Source: Tubiluchus corallicola
Taxonomy: Eukaryota; Priapulida; Priapulimorpha; Priapulimorphida; Tubiluchidae
NCBI GenBank assembly: GCA_030141605.1
Contig: JAQGDQ010000513.1
Coordinates: 94,534 to 158,533, forward strand
Reading direction: 5' to 3'
DNA: 64,000 nucleotides
Part shown: positions 34,984-46,640 of the stretch, piece by piece
Numbering within the stretch: position 1 is the first letter of the stretch
Layout: each line of letters starts with the position of its first letter
Notes under the pieces: model-generated
What the model was told of the DNA's origin: nothing
The model's database searches: none
The model's input: only the letters and a program-made list of their open reading frames with translations
Position numbers and translations under genes: made by a program

Positions 34984-35606
34984 TTTAAAGGAAAACCTGA
35001 CCCAATCTTAAACTGTAGGACGAAACAACCTACTCTTTAAAATATTGAAAGGAAACATATTATTTTTTAAAGAATGCCTTGCATGAAAGAATTATTACCT
35101 CACAAACACAATTTCACGTTCGCGCCACTAGTTCTTCGCTGTTACATACATTTTGCCATTCGCTAGTTAGACAGGCACTAGCGCCTGCATTTCCCAAAAC
35201 GTTGCACCTACAGCTGCTGTACCTCTCAGTTCAAATGTGTTAGTCTTTGACGAAATGCACACGTTTGACAGCTCACGCGTAGCACAACGGTAAATTTGAA
35301 ATTTAAATTTTTATGGTGAAACTTGCCTAGTTTTAGTACAACACACAGAATGTCTTACAGTAGCACTGTACTTCAATTGTCGCTTTTGCAAACACGTGCA
35401 ACACGCTCATGAAATATTTTTGCTGTTGAAAATTATGTTAGCTTGTGATGTCATCGATAGTTGGGCTCGCCCACCATTAATTAAGATTTTAATGTATTAA
35501 TTTAATTATCAGAAACGCTTTTGCGGTACTATTGTTGTTAAAATGTATAGTTTTACCGTACTTGAAAATGGGTAGTATATGAAAAATCATCCTGTCTTCC
35601 TTTAAA
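34984..35606 (+). mobile_element. family A, copy 7 (best-preserved ends)
   Basis: It runs TTTAAAGGAAAACCTGACCC ... ATCATCCTGTCTTCC TTTAAA. With TTAA at both ends it reads TTAA|AGGAAAAC ... GTCTTCCT|TTAA, the clearest view of the family's terminal structure. No open frame. Confidence 0.85.
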
Positions 35607-35985
35607 GAAACCAGAAACTAATTTGTGTATTGATTTGATCGACCTACACGGTGTGTACAGAGGACGCTCTTTCTCAGTTTGAGTTTCTCATTCTCTCTGT
35701 ACTTTCTATTTGAGAATTACTGATCTATAGCAACACTGAGCTTAATGCTATTAAATCCTACATGGTGGATTTAGTAAGCTAAAACCACTATTATGTTGGA
35801 GATTCTCTCGCAACTTTCTGGCTTGTCAATGTAACACCATTTTGGATACTGCAAACGCTTAAAGTTATTGCTATGCTTGATAAATGAATGCTTTAGAAAT
35901 TAGAATTACTAGATGTAGGCCCCATTGTGGGCCTTTTTGATGATTAGTCGTCTGCCGGTCAATAAATTCCGTAATAATAATATTA

Positions 35986-36342
35986 CAACAAACTCCCGCA
36001 TAACTCAAATCCAACCGGACCGAAGAAAACTGAGTTTAGCGATATTTTGAGTTAGGCGATGTTGATCATCATGCGACTTCTAAGCAACAGAATTTTCCCG
36101 GAAGACGGTGCTGCTTTTCAGTTGTACGAAATTTTTCTAGAGTATAAATTGCATTTTTGACTTAGGTGAAGTATGTTACACGTATTTTGATTAAATGGAC
36201 CATAATTTTTTATTTAAGTTAAGTTTGAGTTAGGCGAAATTTTGAGTTACATATTTTGAGTAAAGCGATGTTTTTTTTTGTGGGAAAAATGAAGAATTTC
36301 TTCCGTTGTGCTGAAGTTTCTTGAGTTACCCGGAGTTTACTG
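35986..36342. mobile_element. pogo/Tc1-mariner-like MITE with TA flanks
   Basis: The left end CAACAAACTCCCGCATAACT and the complement of the right end, CAGTAAACTCCGGGTAACTC, are inverted repeats. They are flanked by TA at 35,984-35,985 and 36,343-36,344. The 'CAGTAAACTCCCG' style of end is familiar from pogo/Tigger-type elements. Several GAGTTAGGCGA repeats lie inside. Non-coding. Confidence 0.75.
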
Positions 36343-36550
36343 TAGTAAAAACAGCCTGCAACACTTGCAAGGAATTACTACAAAAACTAAGACGGAAGTT
36401 AAAACTTTCCTCCGGTTTGGTGAAAGAAAGGACAGCGAACATGTGCAAATGCTTCCGCTTAATATATTATACTAGTAATAGCATTTAGACAAAATTTTCC
36501 GTTGCCTAGTAATTTCTATGCTTTTTACTGATTGTAAAACCCTAGACCAT

Positions 36551-36551
36551 G

Positions 36552-36589
<38 letters not shown>

Positions 36590-36677
36590 TTATCATTATC
36601 ATTATTGTTTTTGTTCTTATTATTAATATTATTATTACTATTATTGTTTTTGTTCTTATTATTAATATTATTATTAC

Positions 36678-36731
<54 letters not shown>
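36551..36731. repeat. (TTA)n microsatellite
   Basis: Long ATT/TTA runs with interruptions. The tyrosine/leucine-rich open frame over it is an artefact. Confidence 0.97.
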
Positions 36732-36732
<1 letters not shown>

Positions 36733-37060
36733 ATTCTTTATTCGTATCAAAGATACAGTCCATCATAAAACGTTACAATAAAATCCAATAAAATTACAAT
36801 ACAATTAAATTCACATCAAAAATAAATTACAGTTATACAAGTATGTCATTTCGTAGTAGATTTCTAATGTTTAGGATCCTTATAAAATTCATTGCCTACT
36901 GGACAGTTTTACATTAATACAAGACAAGTGCAGTGGTGTGTCATATTTCGTACGGACGGATTGACCTGGTTTATTAATTTCATAGAGGATTCTAACAATA
37001 TAGCTATCCCGGACAGATATAAGACTTTTATAGAATGTAAGTTCTCTTAAATCGATTATT
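36732..37060 (-). mobile_element. LINE 3' end, reverse orientation (probable)
   Basis: On the - strand the sequence ends GATACGAATAAAGAATTATA directly followed by an ATA/TAA microsatellite, as CR1/L2-like LINE 3' ends do. Before it lies AT-rich 3'UTR-like sequence. No reverse transcriptase residues are readable, so the call rests on tail structure alone. Confidence 0.45.
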
Positions 37061-37329
37061 ATTAGTACCTGTTTGCCTTAGTTAATTTCCCGACAGTCTC
37101 TGCAGATCTGATCGTCTTTCATAATCAGTTTCGTCTTCTAGAATTTACATCTTTTTGTATTTTGTTGTATTTGGTTTCGTTTAGACTAATTTTGGTTCAT
37201 CTTGAATGGCTGCAGCTACATGGCAGTAACTTATTTTAAAATTCTGTGGGAACCGTGAATTTACCATTCTTGCTTCCAGAATATAGCTCCCAGAGAGGAA
37301 GTTTGCATCTACAGATCATGTAATGCATT

Positions 37330-37660
37330 AATATTAATATTCTTGGTATGGGCTTAATTTATTTATATATATATAAGATTCGAGGCTACAGCCCGGACGA
37401 GGGCACCATTTGCGGCGATCTATATATCAAACGAAAGGTCTCGATCTAGTGTCGTGCCATTGATGGTTTATTTTTCGAATTGGGCCCACCGGAAGGAAGG
37501 GGGGGGCGAAAAACCTCCAAAAATGGCCCTTTTTCGGCCGTTTTTTGCAAAAGTTATACGGCTGAGATGTAGAGAACGGGAACGGACCGAGGGGGGTACT
37601 GGGTATGGATAGATAGCCCGTTCAGCGGTGGGTGTAGTAAGCATATTTATGCATTAATAA
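37330..37660 (+). repeat. family D repeat, copy 2
   Basis: (TA)n then AAGATTCGAGGCTACAGC, GGTCTCGATCTAGTG, TTTATTTTTCGAAT, GGGCCCACC, AAAACCTCCAAAAATGGCCC, CGGCCGTTTTTTGCAAAA and GCGGTGGGTGTAGTA. It is strikingly GC-rich for this window. Copy 3 keeps all these blocks in order. No TIR, target duplication or reading frame is evident. Possibly a SINE-like or Helitron-derived unit. Confidence 0.75.
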
Positions 37661-38262
37661 TAGCAGCACCATGACATGTATTTAAACATTGTCGTACACA
37701 TCCAGGTATAGTACCCTGGAGAAGACGTGCCCTGCGTACACTAAAGTCTGTAGTGTATTAATAAGTGGAGCTATAAAGACAGATGAAGCCATTTTAAGTC
37801 TCTTCTAATCCTTTATGGCTTCTGGAATGTACAGTATTATTGCCGTCAGCGCTGTTACACTTTGCAGTAAAGTACAGCTGTGTATTATTGTGCGTATACA
37901 GCAATTCATCGTATTGATGGGCGCGCTTCCACCGTAACATTCGATTCTAAATGAATAAACACCGAGATGTTTTATTTCCCTTCCGGGGTCGGCAGAGTGC
38001 ACACGAGAGAAATGGCAGCAAAGTGGGAGAAAATTAATGAAGCTTTTAAACTGAATTGGAGTGAGAAAAGCAGCAGCGGTTGATGTTCTGTTTTTCCGTT
38101 CAAATTCGATTGAAGTTGGCATTTCCTGCTCAGATTCCGGCTGGTTGTTCATACAGCGTGATTTTATCCAAGCTTGGCTTCTCGTGAATCATCGTTAATA
38201 AGCTATAATGATTATTATCGCCGGACATGCGTGTGTTTAATACACGCCGTTATGGCGTTGAT
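37661..38262. other. unassigned sequence with a 115-codon - strand open frame
   Basis: The frame at 37,805-38,152 on the - strand is one of the longer non-repetitive ones in the window. I see no domain, no convincing splice sites and no homologous copy. It may be chance. Confidence 0.25.
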
Positions 38263-38336
38263 CGTTGTCTTCTGTATGGCAATAATTTGTCTTCTGTATG
38301 GCAATAATTTGTGTTCTGTATGGCAAGAATGATTCG
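38263..38336. repeat. three-copy tandem repeat, ~25-bp unit
   Basis: TCTTCTGTATGGCAATAATT occurs three times in succession with small changes. Confidence 0.9.
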
Positions 38337-38714
38337 TTCTTGGCTCTGAACTTGAAGCATCTTTCAAAGTTATCTGCATTTCCATTTTGATTTACGTGCG
38401 TTTTAAAATAGATGCGAAGAAATTCCAGTCTTCAAACGATATGTTTGTTCCGTTTTAAAATGTTGTGTTATTAAACTCTGCGAAGGGATAAAAGTGCATT
38501 AGTTAGATAAAATCAGCTGTTGCGTAATTTCAGTAGTTAATCTATGCATTTCTAACAAACATAAAATGGAGGAAAAGATCAAATTTCCCCCGACGTTGTT
38601 TCCGTGAACAGTGTCGTCCAGAAATGATTTTATTCTTATGTTGTTTGACTTCTGGGTTATTATATATTTGTTTTCCTTTAAATTTTTGTTTATTTGGAGC
38701 CAACATTAAATGCA

Positions 38715-39040
38715 AGAACACACAATATTAAACAAATACGCACTAATAACAAATACGGCAACAATTCTGTCACTAAACAACGAGTTCAACTTTGGAATAC
38801 CCTGCCATCAAATTTAAAACAAATCTAGTCTTTCGACGAATTCAAATCAAACTTAAAAATACATACATTAAATCGTTTTGAAGACCCTGCATACGTAAAC
38901 GATAATATATATTCATCCGCAAATTTTATTTACCCACGTCCATTTTAAATTGTATGTGTATATTGTATATGGCTATTATAATTTGCATGTAACATTGTAA
39001 TGTATATTTTGTTTTAAATTTTTGGCACAGTACTTTTTAG
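38715..39040 (+). mobile_element. LINE reverse transcriptase C-terminal fragment with one stop
   Basis: From 38,715 a frame reads RTHNIKQIRTNNKYGNNSVT, then RVQLWNTLPSNLKQI, a TAG stop (38,826-38,828), then SFDEFKSNLKIHTLNRFEDP and on to a TAA at 38,946. 'LWN.LP..LK...S...FK..LK' is the usual end of CR1/L2/Jockey-group reverse transcriptases. AT-rich 3'UTR-like DNA follows. It is 5' truncated and dead. Confidence 0.75.
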
Positions 39041-39113
39041 TTTGTACTGCACGCATTTGCCTTCAACAATTGTGAGAATTTTATTCTCATGCTGCGATGT
39101 TCTTTTATGCTGT

Positions 39114-39147
<34 letters not shown>

Positions 39148-39256
39148 TATATATATATATTTCCGCACACTCACTCACACACACACACGCACGGACGCCC
39201 GCACGCACGCCCACACACAAACACACAAACGCGCACGCGCACACACACACACGCAC

Positions 39257-39336
<80 letters not shown>
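39114..39336. repeat. (TA)n/(CA)n compound microsatellite
   Basis: About 220 bp of TA and CA dinucleotides with CG interruptions. All open frames across it are artefacts. Confidence 0.97.
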
Positions 39337-39870
39337 TTATTTATTTATTTTTTTATTTATTCGACAGTATGCTACCAAACTGTTAATATTGTGTATTATA
39401 TTGGATCCATTGTTAATTTCACGTCATTCACTTCGGCGCGCGTTCTTTCTTATTCTACTCACGTTAAGCCACCAGAGTTTTATTGTCCGAGAAATTTAAT
39501 GTAAAACCAAGTTGAATGTGACAGCTGCTGCTGTTTCACGAATCGAGATTTTACTCTTCCGGCGGCTGTAAAACAGCGCTTTGTTTTTGTTGCGATCGGA
39601 AGACGTGTTATTGCAGCGAATGATGCATCAGCTGAATCAGTATGTGGTCTCATCACTCTTATGCCCAGCCTATTCGCAATAACACCAATCAGCCACTCGG
39701 AAATTCTTCCTAAATAACTTCTGAAATCAAGTGACTATCAGAATAGATTAAATTGTTAAACAGTGTTCCGTTTACTAGGTCTTTCTACGTAACAAGAAAA
39801 TGGAGAAATTCTAACCGCAGGTTACCATACAGGTTATGAAAGGTCAGATGAAGAAAGCTACAAACTGATG
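39337..39870. other. unassigned sequence
   Basis: No gene recognised. The last 30 bp (GATGAAGAAAGCTACAAACTG) match the family I/A junction at 17.1 kb. Confidence 0.35.
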
Positions 39871-40472
39871 TTAAAGGAAAAGAAGATGATTGTCCATATA
39901 CTACCCCATATTCAAGTAGGGTAAAAAGTGTACATTTTAACACAATTAATATTGCAAAACCGTTGATGGTAATTAAATAATAGATTAAAAACTTAATTAA
40001 CAGCGGGCGAGCACAACAATTGATGACGTCACAAACGAACATAGTTTTTAACAGCAAAGACATTCTACGAGCGTGTTGAACGTGTTTGCGAAAGCGAAAA
40101 TTCAGTGTGTTTTACTAAAACTAGGCAAGTTTTAAGATAAAAATTCAAATTTACCGTTGTGCTCACGCAGGAGCTGTCAAACGTGTGCATTTCGTCAAAA
40201 ACTAACACATTTGAACTGAGAGGTACAGCAGCTGTTTTTTTTTGTGCAAGGCGTTTCCGAAATACAGGCGCTAGTGCCCCCCGTCTAACTAGAGAATGGC
40301 GAAATGCATGTAACAGGGAAGAATTAGTGGCGCGAACGTGAAATTGTGTTTGTGTGGTAATAATTCTTTAGCGCAAGTCATTTTTGCAAGAAATAGTACG
40401 TTTCCTTTCAATATTTTAAAGAGCAGATTGCTTTGACATGTAGTTTAAGATTGCGTCCGGTTTTGCTTTAAG
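39871..40472 (-). mobile_element. family A, copy 8
   Basis: A full-length reverse copy from TTAAAGGAAAAGAAGATGAT to TTAAGATTGCGTCCGGTTTT then GCTTTA. Confidence 0.85.
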
Positions 40473-40975
40473 TGCTCTGGCGTCGTCGACGCTTACTTTA
40501 AATGTTTTCGAATTAGTGGAACTGCCGCATTTTTTGTTTTAATGTCATGTGAACACGTCTTGCGAAACTTTGAAGACAGCGGAGGAATTTACAAAATGGT
40601 TTCTAGTTACGCATTAAGCTTGGCAACGGTTTTTCTCGCTAAAACCTCGCTCAGAAAATCGCTTCATTCGATTTTTTGCTTTTATCCATAATCTTGAACT
40701 AACCTTTTTTATCTGTAAAACCTTTATCCTCTAGCGCATATATGCTTTTTATCCTGTTTTCATATTTTATACCTTCTTACAAAAATTTTTTAAAAAAATA
40801 TTACGTGCTAAATAAATAATAAAGTCGTTTTGTTCAATAATAAAATTTGCTCGTCTTTTTACTGGTTTGCATAATTCAAGAATCTCAACCTTCTTGCCAT
40901 CAGAAGTTTCTGTGCTAACTCATATGCTCTCGCTTTCAAAATAAGCCTTTTCATAGTTCCAGCGATTGATCGTGT

Positions 40976-41280
40976 AAAGGTCAAAGGTTAAGTGTACCAG
41001 GCAACGCACTTGTGTACACTTGACAACGCCTCGCAGCTCATGCTAATGTAATAGTAACAGTTTTAACAGCTAGATAGAACCTTATCTAGTTCATTTTTCT
41101 TGTTCCCAAGCAAGATCCTGCTAGTAAACCACTCTACGCGCAGACTAATGCATAATTAAGTAAAGTCCACGTAAAACAACTGAAGTTGCTGAACTGAAGC
41201 GGCAGACGGCTTTGATAAGACAGTAAACAGTTTTAACAGCTACATAGAACCTTACCTAGTTCATTTTTTCTTGTTAAGGC
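40976..41280 (-). mobile_element. family H, copy 2
   Basis: Begins AAAGGTCAAAGGTTAAGTGT and carries the interior of copy 1 inverted. The piece CAGTTTTAACAGCTA(G/C)ATAG is duplicated inside (near 41,060 and 41,229), and the far terminal repeat is missing. Confidence 0.75.
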
Positions 41281-41689
41281 TCATTGTATCCTTGTGAAAC
41301 TTTGACCGAAGCCCGACGTTTCTCCCCGTCGTTATGACGTGGGGCAATTTCAAGAGGCTATCCGGATGTCTTTGTTAGGGCTTTTTAATGAAGAGGTGAA
41401 TTCTCTACGGAGCACCAGTTCTGTTATATAATGGCCATTACTGTGGTTGTTAACCCTTTCATGTACATTTCGTTTTGTGGCATTTTGCCCTGAGCCACTT
41501 ATTCTACTAAATACGCAAGGAGCTATTTAAAAAATAAGAATTCGACACAAATCTTATAATAAAGATTACGTCAGTCTTACGTCATGGTCTCTGTGTGGTG
41601 TGAATTTGATCGATAAAATATCCATGGGTTCAAACATATTTTATCATCTTGTGTGCTACTGTAGAATTAAACAAAATTTCGATTTTCAA

Positions 41690-42400
41690 GCTTTTATTGA
41701 TTGATTGATTTAATACTTCATTTCACACTTTACAAAGTTCATATACACATCACAAATTAATACAAATAATACAATAAATTATGACACACAATAATAACAC
41801 AAAATATTAATTAACGATATAACAAACTACGCCAATGACATCTAATTACAGAAGTAAAGTTTACATCACTGTTTAAAATGTTCTTGCATATAAAATTTTC
41901 ACTCTTATTCAGCCTGACGGGTACACTCTGTGTACATTTTCTCTGAATCACATCAAATAAGATTAAGTCTAGTAGAAATATATCTGGCGCTCGTATCATA
42001 TGAAAAGTTAAACAGCTTCCGTTCTGATACATTATATGCAACCTTGAGTTTGCTAAGATTGTAAGACTAAAAATTCACCAAGTGGACATACAGTAAAAAG
42101 TAGTGCAGTAAGCATTAAACAATTGTCTCTTCATGTTAACTGAACAGTGAGTAAATTTTCATGAGTAATTTATTGACTCTGCCGTAGTAAATTGAACGTT
42201 GTCGTAATATATCTAAATCATCTCTATTGTCTTGCGATAAAATATGACCCAGATATTTTTCGTTTCTTTTATAATATCTTTGCTGTTTTCTATCATTTAC
42301 GGTTTTATCCAACATCCATGTGCAGCTGGTGTGTAAAATACTGGAATGCAAAGCATTGGGTTATTCGTGTATTGAGGTTTTTTTGTCCAACTGCTTGGAC
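41690..42400 (-). mobile_element. broken LINE reverse transcriptase, 3' half
   Basis: The 3' end on the - strand is a TCAA-repeat/AATAAAAG tail at about 41,690-41,715. Two - strand frames carry reverse-transcriptase tail sequence. The upstream one (42,136-42,351) has KYLGHILSQDNRDDLDILRQ, the 'YLGHi...DD.DI.RQ' segment after the palm. The downstream one (41,811-42,041) ends RLNKSENFICKNIL ... VIRCHWRSLLYR, the usual 'R..SEN...W..LLY' terminus. The frames are separated by frameshifts and stops, so it cannot make protein. 5' truncated. Confidence 0.7.
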
Positions 42401-42495
42401 GTGTTACTATAGAATCCATTTCGTGAATGTGTTATTTAGACCTCTATTCAGCTTTGTCATAGAATCCGTTTCATTGTAAAAATTTAGAATGGAGG

Positions 42496-42822
42496 TACGA
42501 CTCCATGTGCGCGTAATGCGTGATCAGTAATGCGTGATGCGTATACGACAGTTTATATTTAAGCACGTGGAAGTGTTTCTATGCGTACGTAATGTGTAAT
42601 ACGTGATACGCTCAAACGCGACGGCTATCGTCTGAATACGCATCACGCATTACGGATCACGCGTTACGCGCACATAGAGTCGTAGCTTAAGAAGTTACTC
42701 TACAGTGATATCATGATACACTCAAACGTGATGGCTATCGTCTGAATACGCATCACGCATTACGGATCACGCGTTACGCGCACATAGAGTCGTAGCTTAA
42801 AAAGTTACTCTACAGTGATGTC
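42496..42822. repeat. palindromic element with duplicated right arm (GCGTAATGCGTGAT-type)
   Basis: The left arm 42,496-42,551 (TACGACTCCATGTGCGCG, TAATGCGTGATGCGTA) is the complement of 42,629-42,684. The block 42,603-42,712 is then repeated 110 bp later almost exactly, giving a second right arm at 42,739-42,794. CpG-rich ATGCGTGA/TCACGCAT motifs recur inside each arm. No coding capacity. Possibly a foldback/MITE. Confidence 0.85.
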
Positions 42823-43230
42823 ACCGTGTAAGAAGTGGCTAAAAACTAGAAGATTCAGCAAGGGTAGACTTTACATCCTTAACGTCAACTATGATTTCCA
42901 ATTTGGTATTTGAGATCTGTTCAATATTTTAAAGCTTATGAATAAGTAAACACACTGATTTTTGCAAGTGCCGTAGTGAAGTGTTATGATACTGTAGAAT
43001 TCTGTAAGCTCATTTACATTGTCTTTGTCTACATTGCTGAATCATTTTCTGGTCTCAGCTCAGTCATTTTCACATCTTCATAACTTTTTTTCACTGACAC
43101 TGAATGAAAATTTATTTTTGTGAACTTTTTAACCTTTGTATAATGTTGCTGTTTTCTGAAAAGTAGAAAATTTTGGACTATGAAACGTTTCAATTTTGCT
43201 ATCCCTGTCAAAGATTGTAAATGGTCAGTA
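42823..43230. other. unassigned sequence
   Basis: No feature recognised apart from a 60-codon - strand frame without a domain. Confidence 0.35.
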
Positions 43231-43676
43231 AACCACTACCGCTACTACCGATATTGCTACTACCACTGCAACTACCACTACTGCTGCCACTATTACTGCC
43301 ACTACTGCTGGCGCTACTGCTGCCGCTACTGCTGCCACTACTACTGCCGCTACTGCTGCCAATACTGCTGCCGCTACTGCTGCCACTACTACTGCCGCTA
43401 CTGCTGCTAATACTGCTGCCGCTACTGCTACCATTACCACTACTACTACCACTACTACTAACACTACTGCTGCCACTGCTACTGCCGCTACTGCTGCCAA
43501 TACTGCTGCCGCTACTGCTACTGCTACCATTACCACTACTACTGCCCTCCTACTGCCGCTAGTAGTACTGCTACTGCCACTGCCACTTACTACTACTACT
43601 ACCACCACCACCACCACTAGCAGTAGTAGTAGTCGTACCACTACCACTACTACTACTACTACTACAAAAATTACCA
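43231..43676. repeat. (CTA/CTG/CCA) trinucleotide minisatellite
   Basis: About 450 bp of ACTACTGCTGCC-type units. Being a triplet repeat, it gives leucine/proline or valine/alanine open frames on both strands. No gene is implied. Confidence 0.97.
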
Positions 43677-43759
43677 AAAACTACTAATGCTACTTGCAGT
43701 AAGGCCTTATTTAATTTAAACGATTGCTACTTTTAAAACAATGGTATTACAAAAACGAC

Positions 43760-44426
43760 TTAAAGAACAAGAAAAGGAGTACCTGAAGTAAGTTTCAGAA
43801 AAATCGCATTAAGAAATTATACTACTTTATAGCAATTTTATGTGTATATTGTACTCGCGTTAAAATGATTTGTTGCTTGTTTTCATTTTAAACTTCCCGC
43901 GACACTGTTCCGACCGCGCCATTGCATGACGTGATATATGAACAACGTAAATCACGGGAAGAAAAGGAAATGTTAAACTATGTCCTAAAAAACTTTCCAT
44001 GCAAATTTATATTACTTAGCATTTTGCTTACCTGCTTGAACGACTTATGTAACTAGAAAAGAAAATTATTAATTATTTAAAATATTTTCACCAATTGGCA
44101 AAATGTCGATGACTCACCTCCAGGGTGCACCACTCACTAGCCAAAAACGTATTTTTAATCTCATTAACAAGATACAGTAACTTTAAATTTTACTTATTTA
44201 GTGACGTGTGCACTACGAATGCTCTAATTATTTTTTAAAACTTTACTCAAAGTTATCTAAACTTGTTCAAATGACTTATCGTCAAAATGACTGCATCTAA
44301 CGGTCATTGCGAGAGTTTAAATTTACGTGCTTTATACAGCGTCACTGACGATGCAAGCCCTGTATGCAAAAAGGTAGTATGTAATCTTTTAAGCTTTATG
44401 TAAGTGGAGGGTTTTCTTGTGCTTTA
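43760..44426 (+). mobile_element. family B, copy 6
   Basis: Full-length: TTAAAGAACAAGAAAAGGAG at the start, ACGTGATATATGAAC instead of the more usual GACGTCATATACGCAC, and GGAGGGTTTTCTTGTGCTTT at the end. Confidence 0.85.
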
Positions 44427-44860
44427 GTTGACTTGGTGCAAATGTAGATATGTCTCTCTAGTAGTCGGAAAACTCAATGGGTGCCGACTGTAGCGGATGT
44501 AATATTAGTACATTGTACATACAATACTTACAGGACCTAATAATAACCTGTATAAATATTTGTTATTTTATCAAAGCGTGCCAAGCCTTAATGGGAAGCT
44601 GATATATGCAGCCGTCCCCATTCATATGCATAGCAGATGTTTTAGAGGAGACTAGCGGATTAAGTGTCGATGTAGCTTATTTTCATTTTTCGTGTTTTCT
44701 TGCTTGCGTGTGGAAAAAAGGTGGCGTGATTTGTATGGCAGTTATATTTATTGTGGTGTTCTGGACAAATGCCAGCGAAATACTAACTGTGAACTAACCC
44801 CAATCGTACTATGTAAGCAGTTCCACGGTGTTTTGTGCAGCCCACTGTCTCCTCCTAAAT

Positions 44861-45323
44861 CAATGGCGGCTCGTAGCGAAAATTAGTGAGGATGCTGTTT
44901 CAGAAAATTGTTAGCCATTGTTTCAATACGTATAAAGCGACACAAACATATGTAATTTTAAACAAACAAACATACGAAAGTTTATTCATAAACTTGATAA
45001 AACCCTAAACAAAAAATATTTTTTGCTTACTAATAGCGTAAATTGTCGCAGTTCAGCTTGATCCATTCACGGTAAGCACGTGACAACTGACAACAAACTG
45101 TGTGAGCAGCAGTACTTTCTCTACCTGGGCTCAGACATGTCCGCATGCGCACAACAGCCAAACACCACGTTGCTCCAGCGCACTGTGCTGGGCTGTAAAG
45201 CAAACAGTACTACTCTCCGTACCAGTACAAAGAAAGAACTAAAGAAAAAAGACTTATTATACTGAATATAGTGAAAATAGGGGGTGCTGCAGTATCACAG
45301 TACCTATACACGAGGCGCCATTG
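44861..45323 (+). mobile_element. family C hAT-like MITE, copy 3
   Basis: Ends CAATGGCGGCTCGT and the complement of CAATGGCGCCTCGT are near-perfect inverted repeats. Flanks TCCTAAAT and TCCTAGGT agree at six of eight bases. Non-coding. Confidence 0.8.
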
Positions 45324-46339
45324 TCCTAGGTGTCGTTGACTGCTGATTGGAATTGAAGTCTACTTTGCTGCAAAGTCTGTCAAACTACCTATTTGTACAT
45401 AATTCCTTGACCAGCAAGGACTTCCATTAAATTTAAATGGTATAAATTTTTGAAAGCGATAAATCAAAGCTATAGCAAAAGTGTGGCCAGAGCAATATAA
45501 AGGCACTTCTATAAAGATACAAACTGTTCATGAAAATAGTTATAGATCTCTTTACTGAATTTTATTCATACTACACAATTAACCCATGTTACGTACACCA
45601 ATCTAACAACTGAATTAGTAAGATCATCACCGGATAATGCTATAGGCTTTTATGGGCTTCAGCCTAGGGTCCTTCAAGCTTGAGAGGGTCAAGCTTTGGT
45701 AACATTAAATTATTTGGCAAAAACCTGTTTTTTCCAATATGGTTGCGTTGAAATGTCTGTTAATTTGGTTTGCAATAAATAGTAAAATAGTGGTACTTCT
45801 TAAAAGCTATTCTAGTTTACTTAAAGAATTTGCAATACGTTTACTTCAACCTATTTAAATGTCGATAAAATATATCACAAGTATAATATAGTCAAGAGGG
45901 GTGCGGGCGAGTTAGAGGGTGGGGCTCCGTCTGAGGGGGCCATAATTTCATTAGCCTATGCGCCCCAATTCCGCCCTGAATAAAGTAATGTCTCAATTTT
46001 GGCTTTTGGTATACAGTTCATGCGTTACAGTTATTGATATTTCCACCTTTGGCGATTTAAAAGAACAAGTTTTGTTATATTACAATTTATATATTAAATA
46101 TACACAATTTACATATATTTGTTATATTAAAAAAAAGTTTTACGTCGTTGAGAAGGAAAAAATGAGAACTACGTCAAGATAAGTTCTTGGGTGTTCAGTA
46201 AAATTGTGGTCTGAAATGACAGACACATTCTTTGCATTAGAAGCACATGGGAACATCTGTGGATCAGGGAACCACAGAACAAATTGTCCTATTGCCAGAC
46301 CTGCTCCTCGTGTATAGCATTTTAAGACTTATCGTATAT
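45324..46339. other. unassigned; possible further hAT relic
   Basis: Near 45,630-45,978 the right end, read as CAGGGCGGAATTGGGGCG, and an interior ATAGGCT/AGCCTAT pair hint at another degraded hAT-like element. The left terminus and target duplication do not hold up. A 74-codon + frame at 45,958 has no domain. Confidence 0.25.
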
Positions 46340-46640
46340 ATTGATTTCGGTGGTATATATATATATATAAGATTCGAGGCCACAACTTCGACGGCGGTAC
46401 CATTTACGACGATCTGTATAGCAAGCGAAAGGTCTCGATCTAGTGCCGTGCCATTGGGGGTTTATTTTTCGAATCGGGCCCCCTGGGAAGAATGGGGGCC
46501 AAAAAACCTCCAAAAACGGCCATTTTCGGCCGTTTTTTCAAAACGTATACCTCTTATTTATGAAGCACTGGAACGGGCCGGGGGTGGTGCCGGCCATGGA
46601 TATATAGCGGTGGGTGTAGTAGGCGTATTTAGAATATGCG
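46340..46640 (+). repeat. family D repeat, copy 3
   Basis: Same order of blocks as copy 2: (TA)n, AAGATTCGAGGCCACAAC, GCGAAAGGTCTCGATCTAGT, TTTTTCGAATCGGGCCCCCT, CTCCAAAAACGGCCATTTTC, GCGGTGGGTGTAGTA. The 158-codon + frame from 46,247 runs through the repeat and is dismissed. Confidence 0.75.

Noticed and set aside
43225-43677. 150-codon - strand frame rich in valine/alanine, and matching + strand leucine/proline frames
   Set aside because: A triplet-repeat artefact, open on both strands.
45634-45978. Possible hAT element with CAGGGCGGAATTGGGGC-like right end
   Set aside because: The proposed left end matches poorly and the 8-bp flanks do not agree. Noted only as unassigned sequence.
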